Positions 38,867-47,695 of a stretch of 64,000 nucleotides of DNA are shown one piece after another. How positions within the stretch are numbered: position 1 is the first letter of the stretch; every line of letters starts with the position of its first letter. The position numbers were made by a program, and so were the translations under genes. Origin of the DNA: Fuerstiella sp. Lineage in GTDB: Bacteria > Planctomycetota > Planctomycetia > Planctomycetales > Planctomycetaceae. The stretch spans positions 1 to 64,000 of the forward strand of contig JAQWLN010000132.1 in NCBI GenBank assembly GCA_029247265.1, in the 5' to 3' direction. The notes beneath the pieces are model-generated. The model did not search any database. It saw nothing but the letters and a program-made list of their open reading frames with translations, and was not told the origin of the DNA.

Positions 38867-40579
38867 ATGGTCAACAGAACGCCGTCTGCAGATGAACGAG
38901 ACGAGATACTGAACCAGGTGTTGGTTCAGTATTTTGATGCCCGCGACTCGGGCCGAGGTCCGACACGCGACGAACTGCTGGCCATGCATCCGGAGTTAAT
39001 CGGTGACCCGAATCTGCCCGGGCAAATCGATGATTTTCTGAATGACCAGCAGCTGTTCGATCGATTTTCGGATGCTCTTGCGGTGACGAATATCGCCGCA
39101 GAAAACGATACGGCCAGCTGTCAGGACAATGCGACGCCCGCCCCCTTTGCTTTACCTGCCACGGATCACAGGCGGCGAGCGGGTACGTTAAAGCCGGGAA
39201 CGCTGTTCGGTGATTATGAACTGGTCGAAGAAATCGCCCGTGGCGGCATGGGAGTTGTCTACAAAGCACGACAGGTCAAGCTTGATCGGATCGTTGCGCT
39301 CAAAATGATCCTGACCGGACAGTTTACGTCCCGAGACGATCTGCGCCGCCTTCAGACAGAAGCAAAGCTGGCGGCCAACCTGCGACACGCGAACATCGTT
39401 GCCGTCCACAATGTGGGCGAGCATGACGAGCAGGCCTAGTTTTCTATGCAGTACATTGAAGGTCAGAGTCTGGCCGAAGTGATACGCGACGAGGCGCTCC
39501 CGCCAGGGCGCGCGGCGCAATACATCGCCACCGTCGCTGACGCCGTACACTATGCTCATGAAAAGAGCACACTGCACCGCGATCTGAAGCCGGCGAATAT
39601 CCTGGTCGACACCGACGATCAGCCACACGTCACTGACTTTGGTCTGGCCAGGCAAATTCAGACGAATCAGCAACTCACCGCCTCAGGCGCCATCCTTGGC
39701 ACGCCCAGCTACATGTCCCCCGAGCAGGCGCTGGGGAAGAATGAGCAGATTGATCGCACGACCGATGTCTACTCTCTGGGAGCCACACTCTATCATCTCC
39801 TGACCGGCCGACCGCCAGTGCAAGGAGACAGCCCATTAGATACGCTGCGTCAGGTGACCGACGAACGGCCGACGCCACCACGTCGAATCAATGACCAGGT
39901 TCCCCGAGACGTGGAGAAAATCTGTCTAAAGTGCCTGGGAAAAGAGCCCGCCGCGCGCTACGCCACGGCTCGTGAACTGGCTGACGATTTGCGTCGCTTT
40001 CTGCATGGCGAACCTGTTCATGCTCGTCCGATCAGATTGCCGGCTCGAGCCCTGCGGTGGACAATGCAGCATCCCTGGCGAGTGCTGGTGTCGCTCTTCA
40101 TGCTGGGTGTTGTGGCGTCGGGTGTGGATGGTTATCTTGACGCCGCCCACCTGGCCTATCTGGACAGCTTGGAGATTCGTTACGTTGTCGAACCGAGGAA
40201 TGGCCGGTTAACAACAACATTGGGCGAAAACGTCACGATCATTTACGAAGGATTGGAAGACGTGGATCTCATGGGCAGCTCCTCCGGCTCATTCACCGGA
40301 GGTGGCGGGCTGAATGCGAACGTGGTGATGAAAGGCAGAGCGGTCAGTGGCAATGGGACGAACGGCGTGCCGGGAATCAGCAGGCTGACGGTCAACGGGC
40401 ACAACGTTCGACTGTTCGATCACGGCCGAAAGCTATTGGTCGACTCTCCCCGAAGCGGTGGGACAACCTATTTTCCGGGGTATAGGCGCCAACATCTCAC
40501 GTTTACTGTAGTGCCCGATGGCAGTCATACGGTACGGCGGAAGGACCTGCCGCCAGAAACTACGTCCATCGCACAGTAA
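38867..40579 (+). pseudogene. Membrane Ser/Thr protein kinase with single in-frame amber codon
   Basis: The frame from ATG 38867 to 40579 has 570 codons with one TAG at codon 191 (39437-39439). Before it lie the Gly loop IARGGMGVVYKA and the ATP lysine in IVALKM. After it lie MQYIEG, HRDLKPAN near 237, DFGLA and GTPSYMSPEQALG. TAG occupies the residue before FSMQYIEG, where the family normally has Tyr, so TAC or TAT probably became TAG. A membrane segment is at about 405-425 and a small beta-rich C-terminal domain follows. With the stop obeyed, only the N-lobe would be made. A restart at ATG 39446 would give an inactive C-lobe. Everything else is intact, so loss must be recent, or the stop is suppressed. 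Confidence 0.85.
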
Positions 40580-40595
40580 CGATACGCGGTTTCAA

Positions 40596-40673
40596 TACAA
40601 GCACACAGCGCCAGCAGGTGAATTGTCGTTCTGCTTCTGTGTTTGATTCACTCGCTCGCGCTTCGTGCTTGTA
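40596..40673. repeat. Inverted pair of a 29-nt element (REP/BIME-like) between convergent genes
   Basis: The arm at 40596-40624 begins TACAAGCAC and contains AGCGC and GTGAAT. The other arm (40645-40673) is its inverted copy, with 23 of 29 positions identical by my alignment. Folded, it gives stems of 9, 5 and 6 bp with two internal loops and a roughly 20-base apical loop. It sits between the stops of the kinase (40579) and the candidate selenoprotein (40688). It may act as a bidirectional transcription end or be a mobile repetitive palindrome. No other copy was seen in this window. Confidence 0.65.
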
Positions 40674-40687
40674 CAATGAAACAATTT

Positions 40688-41833
40688 CTACGGAAGATAG
40701 CCCTTCAGCCAGCCTCTGGATCCCTGAGGCGGAATGGCATCAGCGATGTCGTTGCCGTCTGCCAGCGTGAAGGAAATGGCCAGGGGGAACTCTCCTGGCG
40801 GGGCACCACGTGTGTATCGCCCGTCGCCAGCGAACTTACCGCTGGCAACCATGTTCCATGCGATAACTTTTCCAGCTTCTGTCTGCAGTTCTCCCAGCAG
40901 GTCAACGGAATAGCGGCGGTCGCCTGACGCTGTGCTTAATTCGGCGTGACCTTTTACAACGGTGCCATTGATTTCGAAACTTGATGTTGCAATTTCGCTG
41001 TCACGCCACATCGGCGGTTCGCCTCGCGTGTTGTCAACCAGGTGAAATCTGGCAATCCGGTGGGCCAGGGACTTAGGAAAACGTCCTGCCGCGAGCGACG
41101 TATGTTCGGCCCGGGACACCCACAGGTTGTCTCGCGACAATGCAGTCTGAAAGATCTGCTTCATGGCATCTTCCGTTTCCTCATAACCGCCCATGACCCT
41201 GGCCTGCACTCGCACGATCAGGCCACCGGCTGGTGGCGCCAGATTGTATCGCGGGTCCTCACGTTCGATGTTGATCTGGGCTGTCGCCGCGGGACGGAAT
41301 TGCAGCATGGCCTGCTGCAACATCTCCTTCACTCGTTCCGGCGTTCTGTTGTTCGTATAACCCAGAGAGGTGCCGTCAGCGGACGCCATGTACAGGCCCT
41401 GAGTCGTCCCGTTCTCGAAGTTGTGTCGCGGGCCCTGACTGGCGATCTGACGGTAAAAGTCTCCCTCGGCATCTTTCTGTCGGCGTTGATACCACTGGTC
41501 AATCGCCACAGGCACCGCGCGTGTCTTTAGAAATGTGACGATGTCTTTGTCTGCAAATGTCGACTCACGGTCGATTACACCATTGTTTCAGGTGCAGCCC
41601 AGCGGGTGTCCGTCCATAGCCCATATGAACAGGGGCTTGTTCTGTTTGGCGGCAATCTGCTGAGCATCCAGGACTGAGGTTTTCCAGGGCACTGTCCGCC
41701 ACAAGGCATCTTTCGAAGGCTGCAGCTCTGCATGAAGTCTGCGGAATTCCTTTTCTGTCAGATCGGCGGCCTGTGCCGCAGCGATCGGGCAGATTGTGAC
41801 CAGGGCAATTGTGAAGAAGTTTGTACGAAACAT
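40688..41833 (-). CDS. Candidate selenoprotein: secreted thioredoxin-like protein with in-frame TGA
   Basis: From ATG 41833 (ribosome site AAAGGA seven bases upstream) the frame runs to 40688, 381 sense codons including one TGA at codon 82 (41590-41588). Residues 1-23 are a signal peptide. WRTVPWKTSVLDAQQIAAKQNKPLF looks like the start of a thioredoxin-type fold, and the TGA falls in FIWAMDGHPLGCT-(TGA)-NNGVIDR, giving a C80-T-U82 redox motif. The long C-terminal part (LIVRVQARVMGGYEE, FHLVDNTRGEPPMW, AFTLADGNDIADAIPPQGSRG by pattern) is intact, which argues against decay. A hairpin at 41584-41556 fits a bacterial SECIS. I cannot name the family. The alternative is a nonsense mutation, as in neighbouring genes. 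No sel genes are in the window. Confidence 0.65.
41556..41584 (-). promoter_or_regulatory. Possible bacterial SECIS hairpin downstream of the in-frame TGA
   Basis: In the mRNA sense, UCGAC (41574-41570) pairs with GUCGA (41564-41560) around the loop CGUGA. AAUG (41584-41581) pairs with CAUU (41559-41556), leaving a six-base bulge. The loop starts 18 nucleotides after the UGA, and G is its second base. Known bacterial SECIS elements have a G in the first two loop bases and a UGA-to-loop distance of about 16-37 nt, so the geometry fits. The stem is short and could arise by chance. Confidence 0.5.
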
Positions 41834-42163
41834 GATCTGTCCTTTCGTAAAGGCTCTGGTAGTTCAGATTTCGGCACACGCTCCGGTCAGCGCTGAGCAG
41901 ACCACAGAGCCGTGATTGCCACTGAAATGGTATCAGAAACGGGTGCTGGCGTATTTGACATGCGGCCGATCCCAGCGGTTACCTGATGTTCACAATATGA
42001 TTGTCTATTCGTAATCGGCCGGAAACCCCGCCTTTTTGTTAGCCGTCTTTAGACACAGGTCGCATTGATGCTCACGTTTCGTCGCTGCATCAGGTAATCT
42101 TCCAGGATGTTCGTTGCCAGAACGAATCCACGTGTAGGCACCGACCGAAAGACCAGTCTAAGA
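41834..42163. other. Divergent intergenic region
   Basis: This region lies between the candidate selenoprotein and the first GTPase. The GTPase frame is open back to 42107. No promoter pair, operator or other gene was recognised. Confidence 0.35.
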
Positions 42164-44209
42164 ATGACTTCCGGCTCCGAATCCACCGAATTTCAGGACA
42201 TCGCCTCTGCGACGCGGCGTCTGTACGATGTCGTGCAGACGCTGCAGGATAAGGCGGAGTTTCTGCAACCTGCCGCCCTCGATGGCCAGGAGTGGTTTGA
42301 GCTGCTGCGTCAAAAACTGGTGCCTCAGCTTGGCGAAGATCCCTGGCTGGTGGCTGCGGTGGTCGGCGGGACGAATATCGGGAAGAGCGTCACCTTCAAT
42401 CATCTTGCAGGCAGCCAGGCCAGTGCGACCAGTCCCCTGGCGTCAGGTACGAAGCACCCGGTGTGCCTGGTACCGTCGGGGTTTTCGGAACGTCACGATC
42501 TTCAGGCGGTGTTTCCGGACTTTGCTCTGCATGAGTGGACGGCCGCGGGATCGGCTCTGGAAGAATCAGACGAACATAATCTGTACTGGCAGACATCGCC
42601 CGACTTGCCATCGACGCTGCTGGTGCTGGATACGCCGGATATTGACAGTGATGCCCGAGTCAACTGGGTACGGGCGGATGCGGTGCGTCGTAGTGCTGAT
42701 GTTCTGATTGCCGTGCTGACACAGCAGAAATACAACGACGCTGCCGTAAAGGAGTTTTTCCGCAAAGCCGGTGCGGAGGACAAGGCGGTACTGGTTGTCT
42801 TTAATCAGTGTCTGCTGCCGGATGACGAGCAGTACTGGCCGGTGTGGCTTAATACCTTTTGCAGTGAAACCGGAATTCAACCAGATGCCGTCTATCTGGC
42901 GCCAGCCGATCGCCGCGCCGCCGAGGCACTGGAGTTGCCGTTTTATGAACGGCCGTGGCCTGTTCATACTGGCTGGGGCCCCGACAGCGTCGGCGTGAAT
43001 TCGTCGCCTCGAAACCTGAACCAGGACCTGTCACGACTGAAGTTTCGCGAAATCCGAATTCGCACTCTGCGCGGCTCACTGAAGCAGGTGCTGGATACGA
43101 CAGACGGCGTTCCTCGGCATCTGAAGCAACTGAGACTCGCCAGCGACGAGCTTGCTACGGCGTCAAAGCGACTTTCCAGCGATGCGGTGCTGAAAATTCG
43201 AGACTGGCCGTCGCCACCGAACGCTTCGTTTGTGGAGGAAATTCGAATCTGGTGGAAAGCTCGCCAGCAGGGGTGGGCGAAGAAGATCAACACTTTCTAC
43301 GACACGGTTGGCACGGGCATTACCTGGCCATTCAAGAAGGCTCGCAATGCGATTCAGGGAGAACCCGTTCCACCAATCGACAAGTATCGCGAAGCCGAGT
43401 GGTCCGCCATTCTGACGACTGTCGAAGAACTGTTTGACAAACTGCAGTGGATGGCTGAAAGCGGTAATCGAATGATCAAACCGCAGGTCGAAGCTGTGCT
43501 GCAGGCCTCGACACGGACTCAGCTGATCCAGACACTCAAGAAGCATCACGCCAGCGTTGACTTTGATGCCGAGCTAAAAAGCATGATTGCCACTGAGATG
43601 GCGTCATTCAGTGAAGACAGTCCGCAGCTGTTTGAATTTTACCGTCAACTGCACAACGTATCAGCGGCCGTGCGCCCAATGACCAGCGTCGTGTTGTTCA
43701 GTCTGGGAATGGGGCCGGCCGGAGAAGCTGTTGCTCCCCTTGTGGCGGGCGCCGCGGCGAATGCAGTGGTTCATGTCGTGGCCGACGTCGCCGGAGGCAC
43801 CACCGCTGCCGTTGCTGGCGAAGCCGCTTTGTCCACCGTTGCGGGCCAGGGATCCGGCATGCTGCAGGCGTGGTTTCATCGTCTGCACACCGTGTTTACG
43901 CAGTGCCGAGTGGATTGGCTGACGAATCTGATACGCGAAGAGTTGCTGGGCAATCTTCCGGAGCAAATGCAGGCTGCGGCGAATCTGCCTTCTTCGTCCG
44001 AGTATCAGGAAGTGACAGCGGCTGTCGATCAACTGGCTGAACTAATTCAGCTGGTGGCGGACACACCTGCATCAGTCGCCGCGCTGAACGACGATTCAAC
44101 GGTCTCTGGCGTGAACGCTGATTCAACAACGGACGGCATCGTTGCCGAAGACACCGCCGCAACTCTTCCGATTCAACGCAATGCGACGCAGGAATCCACC
44201 GAATCATGA
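42164..44209 (+). CDS. Large P-loop GTPase, dynamin-like, first of a pair
   Basis: The 681-aa protein has a P-loop GGTNIGKS at 68-75 and a G3-like DTPDID near 158. The G4 position reads NQCL instead of the canonical N/TKxD, so nucleotide specificity is uncertain. Helical regions at about 280-500 are charged, and a Gly/Ala-rich hydrophobic stretch (LGMGPAGEAVAPLVAGAAANAVVHVVADVAGG) near 517-550 could insert in or line a membrane, as in bacterial dynamin-like proteins. Its stop overlaps the start of the next GTPase (ATGA), so the two are coupled and may form a heteromer. ATG 42164 is chosen; 42107 is an in-frame alternative. Function unknown. Confidence 0.75.
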   Translation: MTSGSESTEFQDIASATRRLYDVVQTLQDKAEFLQPAALDGQEWFELLRQKLVPQLGEDPWLVAAVVGGTNIGKSVTFNHLAGSQASATSPLASGTKHPVCLVPSGFSERHDLQAVFPDFALHEWTAAGSALEESDEHNLYWQTSPDLPSTLLVLDTPDIDSDARVNWVRADAVRRSADVLIAVLTQQKYNDAAVKEFFRKAGAEDKAVLVVFNQCLLPDDEQYWPVWLNTFCSETGIQPDAVYLAPADRRAAEALELPFYERPWPVHTGWGPDSVGVNSSPRNLNQDLSRLKFREIRIRTLRGSLKQVLDTTDGVPRHLKQLRLASDELATASKRLSSDAVLKIRDWPSPPNASFVEEIRIWWKARQQGWAKKINTFYDTVGTGITWPFKKARNAIQGEPVPPIDKYREAEWSAILTTVEELFDKLQWMAESGNRMIKPQVEAVLQASTRTQLIQTLKKHHASVDFDAELKSMIATEMASFSEDSPQLFEFYRQLHNVSAAVRPMTSVVLFSLGMGPAGEAVAPLVAGAAANAVVHVVADVAGGTTAAVAGEAALSTVAGQGSGMLQAWFHRLHTVFTQCRVDWLTNLIREELLGNLPEQMQAAANLPSSSEYQEVTAAVDQLAELIQLVADTPASVAALNDDSTVSGVNADSTTDGIVAEDTAATLPIQRNATQESTES

Positions 44210-46050
44210 CAGCGCACGAACAGTTGGAACATCTTGCTCTGCTGGCCGAAGTCGATGACCTGACGGACCGACTGTCACGGTGGATCGACGATTGCCCGGA
44301 TTGGCAGACTGCTCACCGTGCCAGAGCCCTGTTGAAACGGTTGCTGGAGCGAGTTCACACGCTGCGATTTCGCCTGGAAACACCGCTGGTTGTGGCGACC
44401 TTCGGTGGCACCGGCACTGGGAAAAGTTCACTGGTCAACGCTTTGGTGGGACGCGAGGTCACAACAGTCGGACGCGAACGGCCGACAACGACCACTCCGA
44501 TTCTGCTGGTGCATCCTGATATTGAACCTGAGGCGCTGGAACTGGATTTATCGGCGTTCAATGTGAAACGAGTTGACGCGCCGGTGCTGCGTGACATCGT
44601 TGTGATTGACTGCCCGGACCCGGATACCAGTGAAACATCGGCCACGGGAAGCAACCTGGCAATCCTTCGCGAGATCGTTCCGCACTGCGACGTGCTGCTG
44701 TACACATCAACGCAGCAAAAATACAAGAACGCACGCGTCATTGATGAGCTGATTGATGTGGCCAGTGGCTGTCGGCTGGTGTTCGTGCAGACGCACGCAG
44801 AACTGGACTCGGACATTCGTGATGACTGGAAGAAATTTCTTTCTTCCGACTACGAAGTTCCGGAGATGTTCTTCGTCGATTCGGTCAAGGCGCTGCAGGA
44901 GCAACAGGGGGATCATCGTCCTTCCGGCGACTTTGGGCGACTTCTGGATCTGCTCAGCAGCCAGTTGGGCGCGGCTCGCCGAGTGGAAATTCGTCGGGCC
45001 AATCTGATTGACCTGCTTCAGGAAGCGCTGGCTCACTGTCGATCGGACTATGACGCCAACCTGCCGAAGGTTCAGGAACTGATCGAAACCCTGGAGCAGC
45101 AGAGAGTCCGCCTGAAAGAAACGCTCACCGGACAGCTGTGCGACGAACTGCTGGTCAATCGAACTCTGTGGGAACGCAGACTGCTGAGTTCTGTGACCGA
45201 CATGTGGGGCTTCAGTCCTTTTTCTGCAGTGCTGCGACTGTACAACGGGCTGGGAGCGTTCATTGCGTCGTTCACGTTCTTTCGAGCTCGAACGTCCGCG
45301 CAGATGGCTTTGATTGGCGCGGTGCAGGGAGCACGCTGGGTCAAGTCACGAGCGAAAGAGAATGAAGCCGAATCGACGCTGGAACGTCTGTCAACATTCG
45401 GCATTAATGACCAGCAACTGCAGGAAAGTCGGCTGGTGATCTCCGGACACATTCATACCGCCGGAATCGACTACGCCATGTCCGATGATCGACGAGACCT
45501 GAGTGAACTGCGTCGGCAAGCTGCCGCACTGGAAGGAGAGTTTCTTGGCGACGCCGGCCGGGCGGTTGACGAAGTCATCGAAGAACTGGCGGCCGCCAGC
45601 GGCGGATGGCTGACACGAGTGTGGTACGAGGTTCTGTTTCTGGCATACATCGTGTTTCTACTGGGACGCGTCGGCTACAACTTCTTCTGGTCTTCATTTC
45701 TTGGTCCGATTGTCAGCGGCTCGAATTCTCATGAGCCGTTGCTGGAGGTCGACTTCTACATCCCCGCTCTGATTTTTCTGGTGATCTGGTCGGGCTTTCT
45801 GGTGACGACGTTTACCTGGGGACTGCGTCGAGGTCTGACCAGTCGGATACAGAAGTTCGCTCAGTCCATGGCTGAATCGAGATTACTGCATGGATTATTT
45901 CCCAATCTGGAAGAAACATGTCGATACGTCGTCCGCGACGATCAGCAACTGACCACACTCCTGGATCAGACAACCTCGTTTCGCCGCCATATCGCGGATC
46001 CTTCAGTCGGCTTCCTCGGCGGGCGACGGGAAGAACCGGCAGAATCATGA
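44206..46050 (+). CDS. Membrane-associated P-loop GTPase, second of a pair
   Basis: The 614-aa protein has a P-loop GGTGTGKSS at 67-75, a switch region with TTTTPILL near 104 and a G3-like DCPDPD near 144. A possible G4 is QTHAELD near 200. A helical region follows, and two hydrophobic segments lie near 470-495 (YEVLFLAYIVFLLGRVGYNFF) and 520-545 (FYIPALIFLVIWSGFLVTTFTWG), so the C-terminus is in the membrane. It overlaps the upstream GTPase by four bases. Era/dynamin-type mechanics at a membrane are plausible; paired bacterial dynamins act together in membrane remodelling. Direct evidence for the function is lacking. Confidence 0.78.
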   Translation: MTAHEQLEHLALLAEVDDLTDRLSRWIDDCPDWQTAHRARALLKRLLERVHTLRFRLETPLVVATFGGTGTGKSSLVNALVGREVTTVGRERPTTTTPILLVHPDIEPEALELDLSAFNVKRVDAPVLRDIVVIDCPDPDTSETSATGSNLAILREIVPHCDVLLYTSTQQKYKNARVIDELIDVASGCRLVFVQTHAELDSDIRDDWKKFLSSDYEVPEMFFVDSVKALQEQQGDHRPSGDFGRLLDLLSSQLGAARRVEIRRANLIDLLQEALAHCRSDYDANLPKVQELIETLEQQRVRLKETLTGQLCDELLVNRTLWERRLLSSVTDMWGFSPFSAVLRLYNGLGAFIASFTFFRARTSAQMALIGAVQGARWVKSRAKENEAESTLERLSTFGINDQQLQESRLVISGHIHTAGIDYAMSDDRRDLSELRRQAAALEGEFLGDAGRAVDEVIEELAAASGGWLTRVWYEVLFLAYIVFLLGRVGYNFFWSSFLGPIVSGSNSHEPLLEVDFYIPALIFLVIWSGFLVTTFTWGLRRGLTSRIQKFAQSMAESRLLHGLFPNLEETCRYVVRDDQQLTTLLDQTTSFRRHIADPSVGFLGGRREEPAES

Positions 46051-46195
46051 TACGGAGTGTGCTCGAATCAAACGCCACCAGTTTGCGTCCCATACAAGTT
46101 CAATTCGCCAGCGAGAAGTAGGCCGGCATCCAGGAGCTACAGCGACGCAGCTCCGGCAATGGCTTCAATGTGGATGTGAGATTATACTGCGGGAT

Positions 46196-46232
46196 GCCGG
46201 AACAGCGCTTCGCTCGGTCCGGCCTTCCTTTT
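46196..46232 (+). terminator. Probable terminator after the GTPase pair
   Basis: GCCGGA and TCCGGC form an outer stem, and AGCG-CTT-CGCT forms an inner hairpin, followed by the pyrimidine-rich tail CTTCCTTTT. It lies between the convergent GTPase and DUF1501 genes. Confidence 0.55.
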
Positions 46233-47655
46233 ACGACAGGATGTCATGCAGCACATTGCCGTGCACATCGGTCAGTCTCATGTCTCGTCCGCTGTAGCGG
46301 TACGTGAGTTTTTCGTGGTTGATGCCTAGTTGGTGCAGAACCGTGGCCCACAGGTCGTACACCGTGCATTTGTCTTCGACGGCGTGGTAACCGAGTTCGT
46401 ACGTCGCACCATAAGCCGTGCCGCCCTTCACTCCGCCGCCAGCGAGCCACACACTGAAACCGAACGGGTTGTGATCCCGTCCGTTGCTGCCCTGTGAAAA
46501 CGGAGTTCGACCAAACTCACCCGCCCAAACGATCAGCGTTTCCTCCAGCAGGCCGCGTTCTCGCAGGTCGCCGATCAAAGCTGCAATCGGCTGGTCGATC
46601 TGAAAACCCATGGCACCGTGACCTTTTTCAAGATCGCCGTGCTGGTCCCACGGGTTCGCGGCGCCACCGGCTCCGATACCTTTTGTCAGACAGCTTAATT
46701 CGATGAAACGTACGTCACGTTCAATCAAACGGCGAGCCAGCAGACACTGGCGTGCATAGGCAGCTTTCGTCGGGTCCTCTGAATCCAATCCGTACCGTTG
46801 GTGAGTTTCTTTGGTTTCGCCCGAGATGTCACAGAGTTCCGGGACTGATGATTGCATGCGGAACGCGGTTTCGTAATTTCGAATGGCTGCCTCGACTTGC
46901 GCGTCGCCGGACGATGCGGAAAGAAATTCGTTGTCGAATGTTTTCGCAAAGTCCAGACGCTGGCGTTGTGCGGTTGCTGTGTTGAGTGCTCGAATGTTGC
47001 GGATGGCTTCTGGTTTGTCGGCCCGCAGGATCGATCCCTGATGCTGCGCTGGCAGGAATCCGTTGCTGAACAGACTGACTCCGCCATGAGGTGGAACGGC
47101 GTTTCCACTTTGCAGCACGACATATCCGGGCAGGTTTTTGTTCTCGCTGCCTAATCCATAGGCGCACCAGGCACCGGCACTCGGGAAGCCCATGAACGGG
47201 AATCCCGAATGCATGAAAAAGTTCCCCTGTGCGTGCTCGTTCACCGGTGTGGTGATGGACCGCACGACTGCCAGTTCGTCGGCAACCGAGGCCAGTTGCG
47301 GAAACATGCTGCTGATCTCCAGCCCGCTTTCGCCCGAAGGCGTAAAGTCGAACGGACTGGCCATGATGTTGCCGTTATTGTTGAACTGAGTTCGCTCAAT
47401 GGTCACGGGCATCGGCTTGCCGTGCAGGTCCTTCAACTTTGGCTTGGGATCGAACGAATCGACATGGGAAACGCCGCCCGACATGAAGCAAAAAATGACC
47501 CGCTTCGCTTTCGGTTCGTGATGAGTCTGCTGCAGTCCGGCGCCCGCTGGAAGTTCAGTGGAATCTGCGAGTGCGGAATCGTTCATCAGTCCGGCCAGCG
47601 CAACGGCGCCAAAACCGGTGGAGCTGCGTTCCAGAAAATCTCGGCGAGACGTCAT
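46231..47655 (-). CDS. DUF1501 secreted protein, Tat signal
   Basis: The 474-aa protein has a Tat signal [12 protein letters not shown] at 3-14. Family motifs include [18 protein letters not shown] near 60, [31 protein letters not shown] by pattern near 385-410, and the C-terminal [17 protein letters not shown]. It follows the DUF1549/DUF1553 gene by 40 bases, and that pair is one of the most repeated two-gene units in planctomycetes; the product likely acts with it in the periplasm. ATG 47655 gives the proper Tat leader. An ATG at 47706 would overlap the upstream gene. The catalytic role of the family is unknown. Confidence 0.9.
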   Translation of the reverse strand: MTSRRDFLERSSTGFGAVALAGLMNDSALADSTELPAGAGLQQTHHEPKAKRVIFCFMSGGVSHVDSFDPKPKLKDLHGKPMPVTIERTQFNNNGNIMASPFDFTPSGESGLEISSMFPQLASVADELAVVRSITTPVNEHAQGNFFMHSGFPFMGFPSAGAWCAYGLGSENKNLPGYVVLQSGNAVPPHGGVSLFSNGFLPAQHQGSILRADKPEAIRNIRALNTATAQRQRLDFAKTFDNEFLSASSGDAQVEAAIRNYETAFRMQSSVPELCDISGETKETHQRYGLDSEDPTKAAYARQCLLARRLIERDVRFIELSCLTKGIGAGGAANPWDQHGDLEKGHGAMGFQIDQPIAALIGDLRERGLLEETLIVWAGEFGRTPFSQGSNGRDHNPFGFSVWLAGGGVKGGTAYGATYELGYHAVEDKCTVYDLWATVLHQLGINHEKLTYRYSGRDMRLTDVHGNVLHDILS

Positions 47656-47695
47656 GCATCGGCCTATGCCGGCTGCTGAGCCATCAACGCGTCTG

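Noticed and set aside
37899-39439. Genome-wide amber recoding as an explanation of the in-frame TAG codons
   Set aside because: TAG is used as the normal final stop in several intact genes here (ends at 12439, 14055, 15539, 21071), and the peroxidase remnant also has TAA stops and a frameshift.
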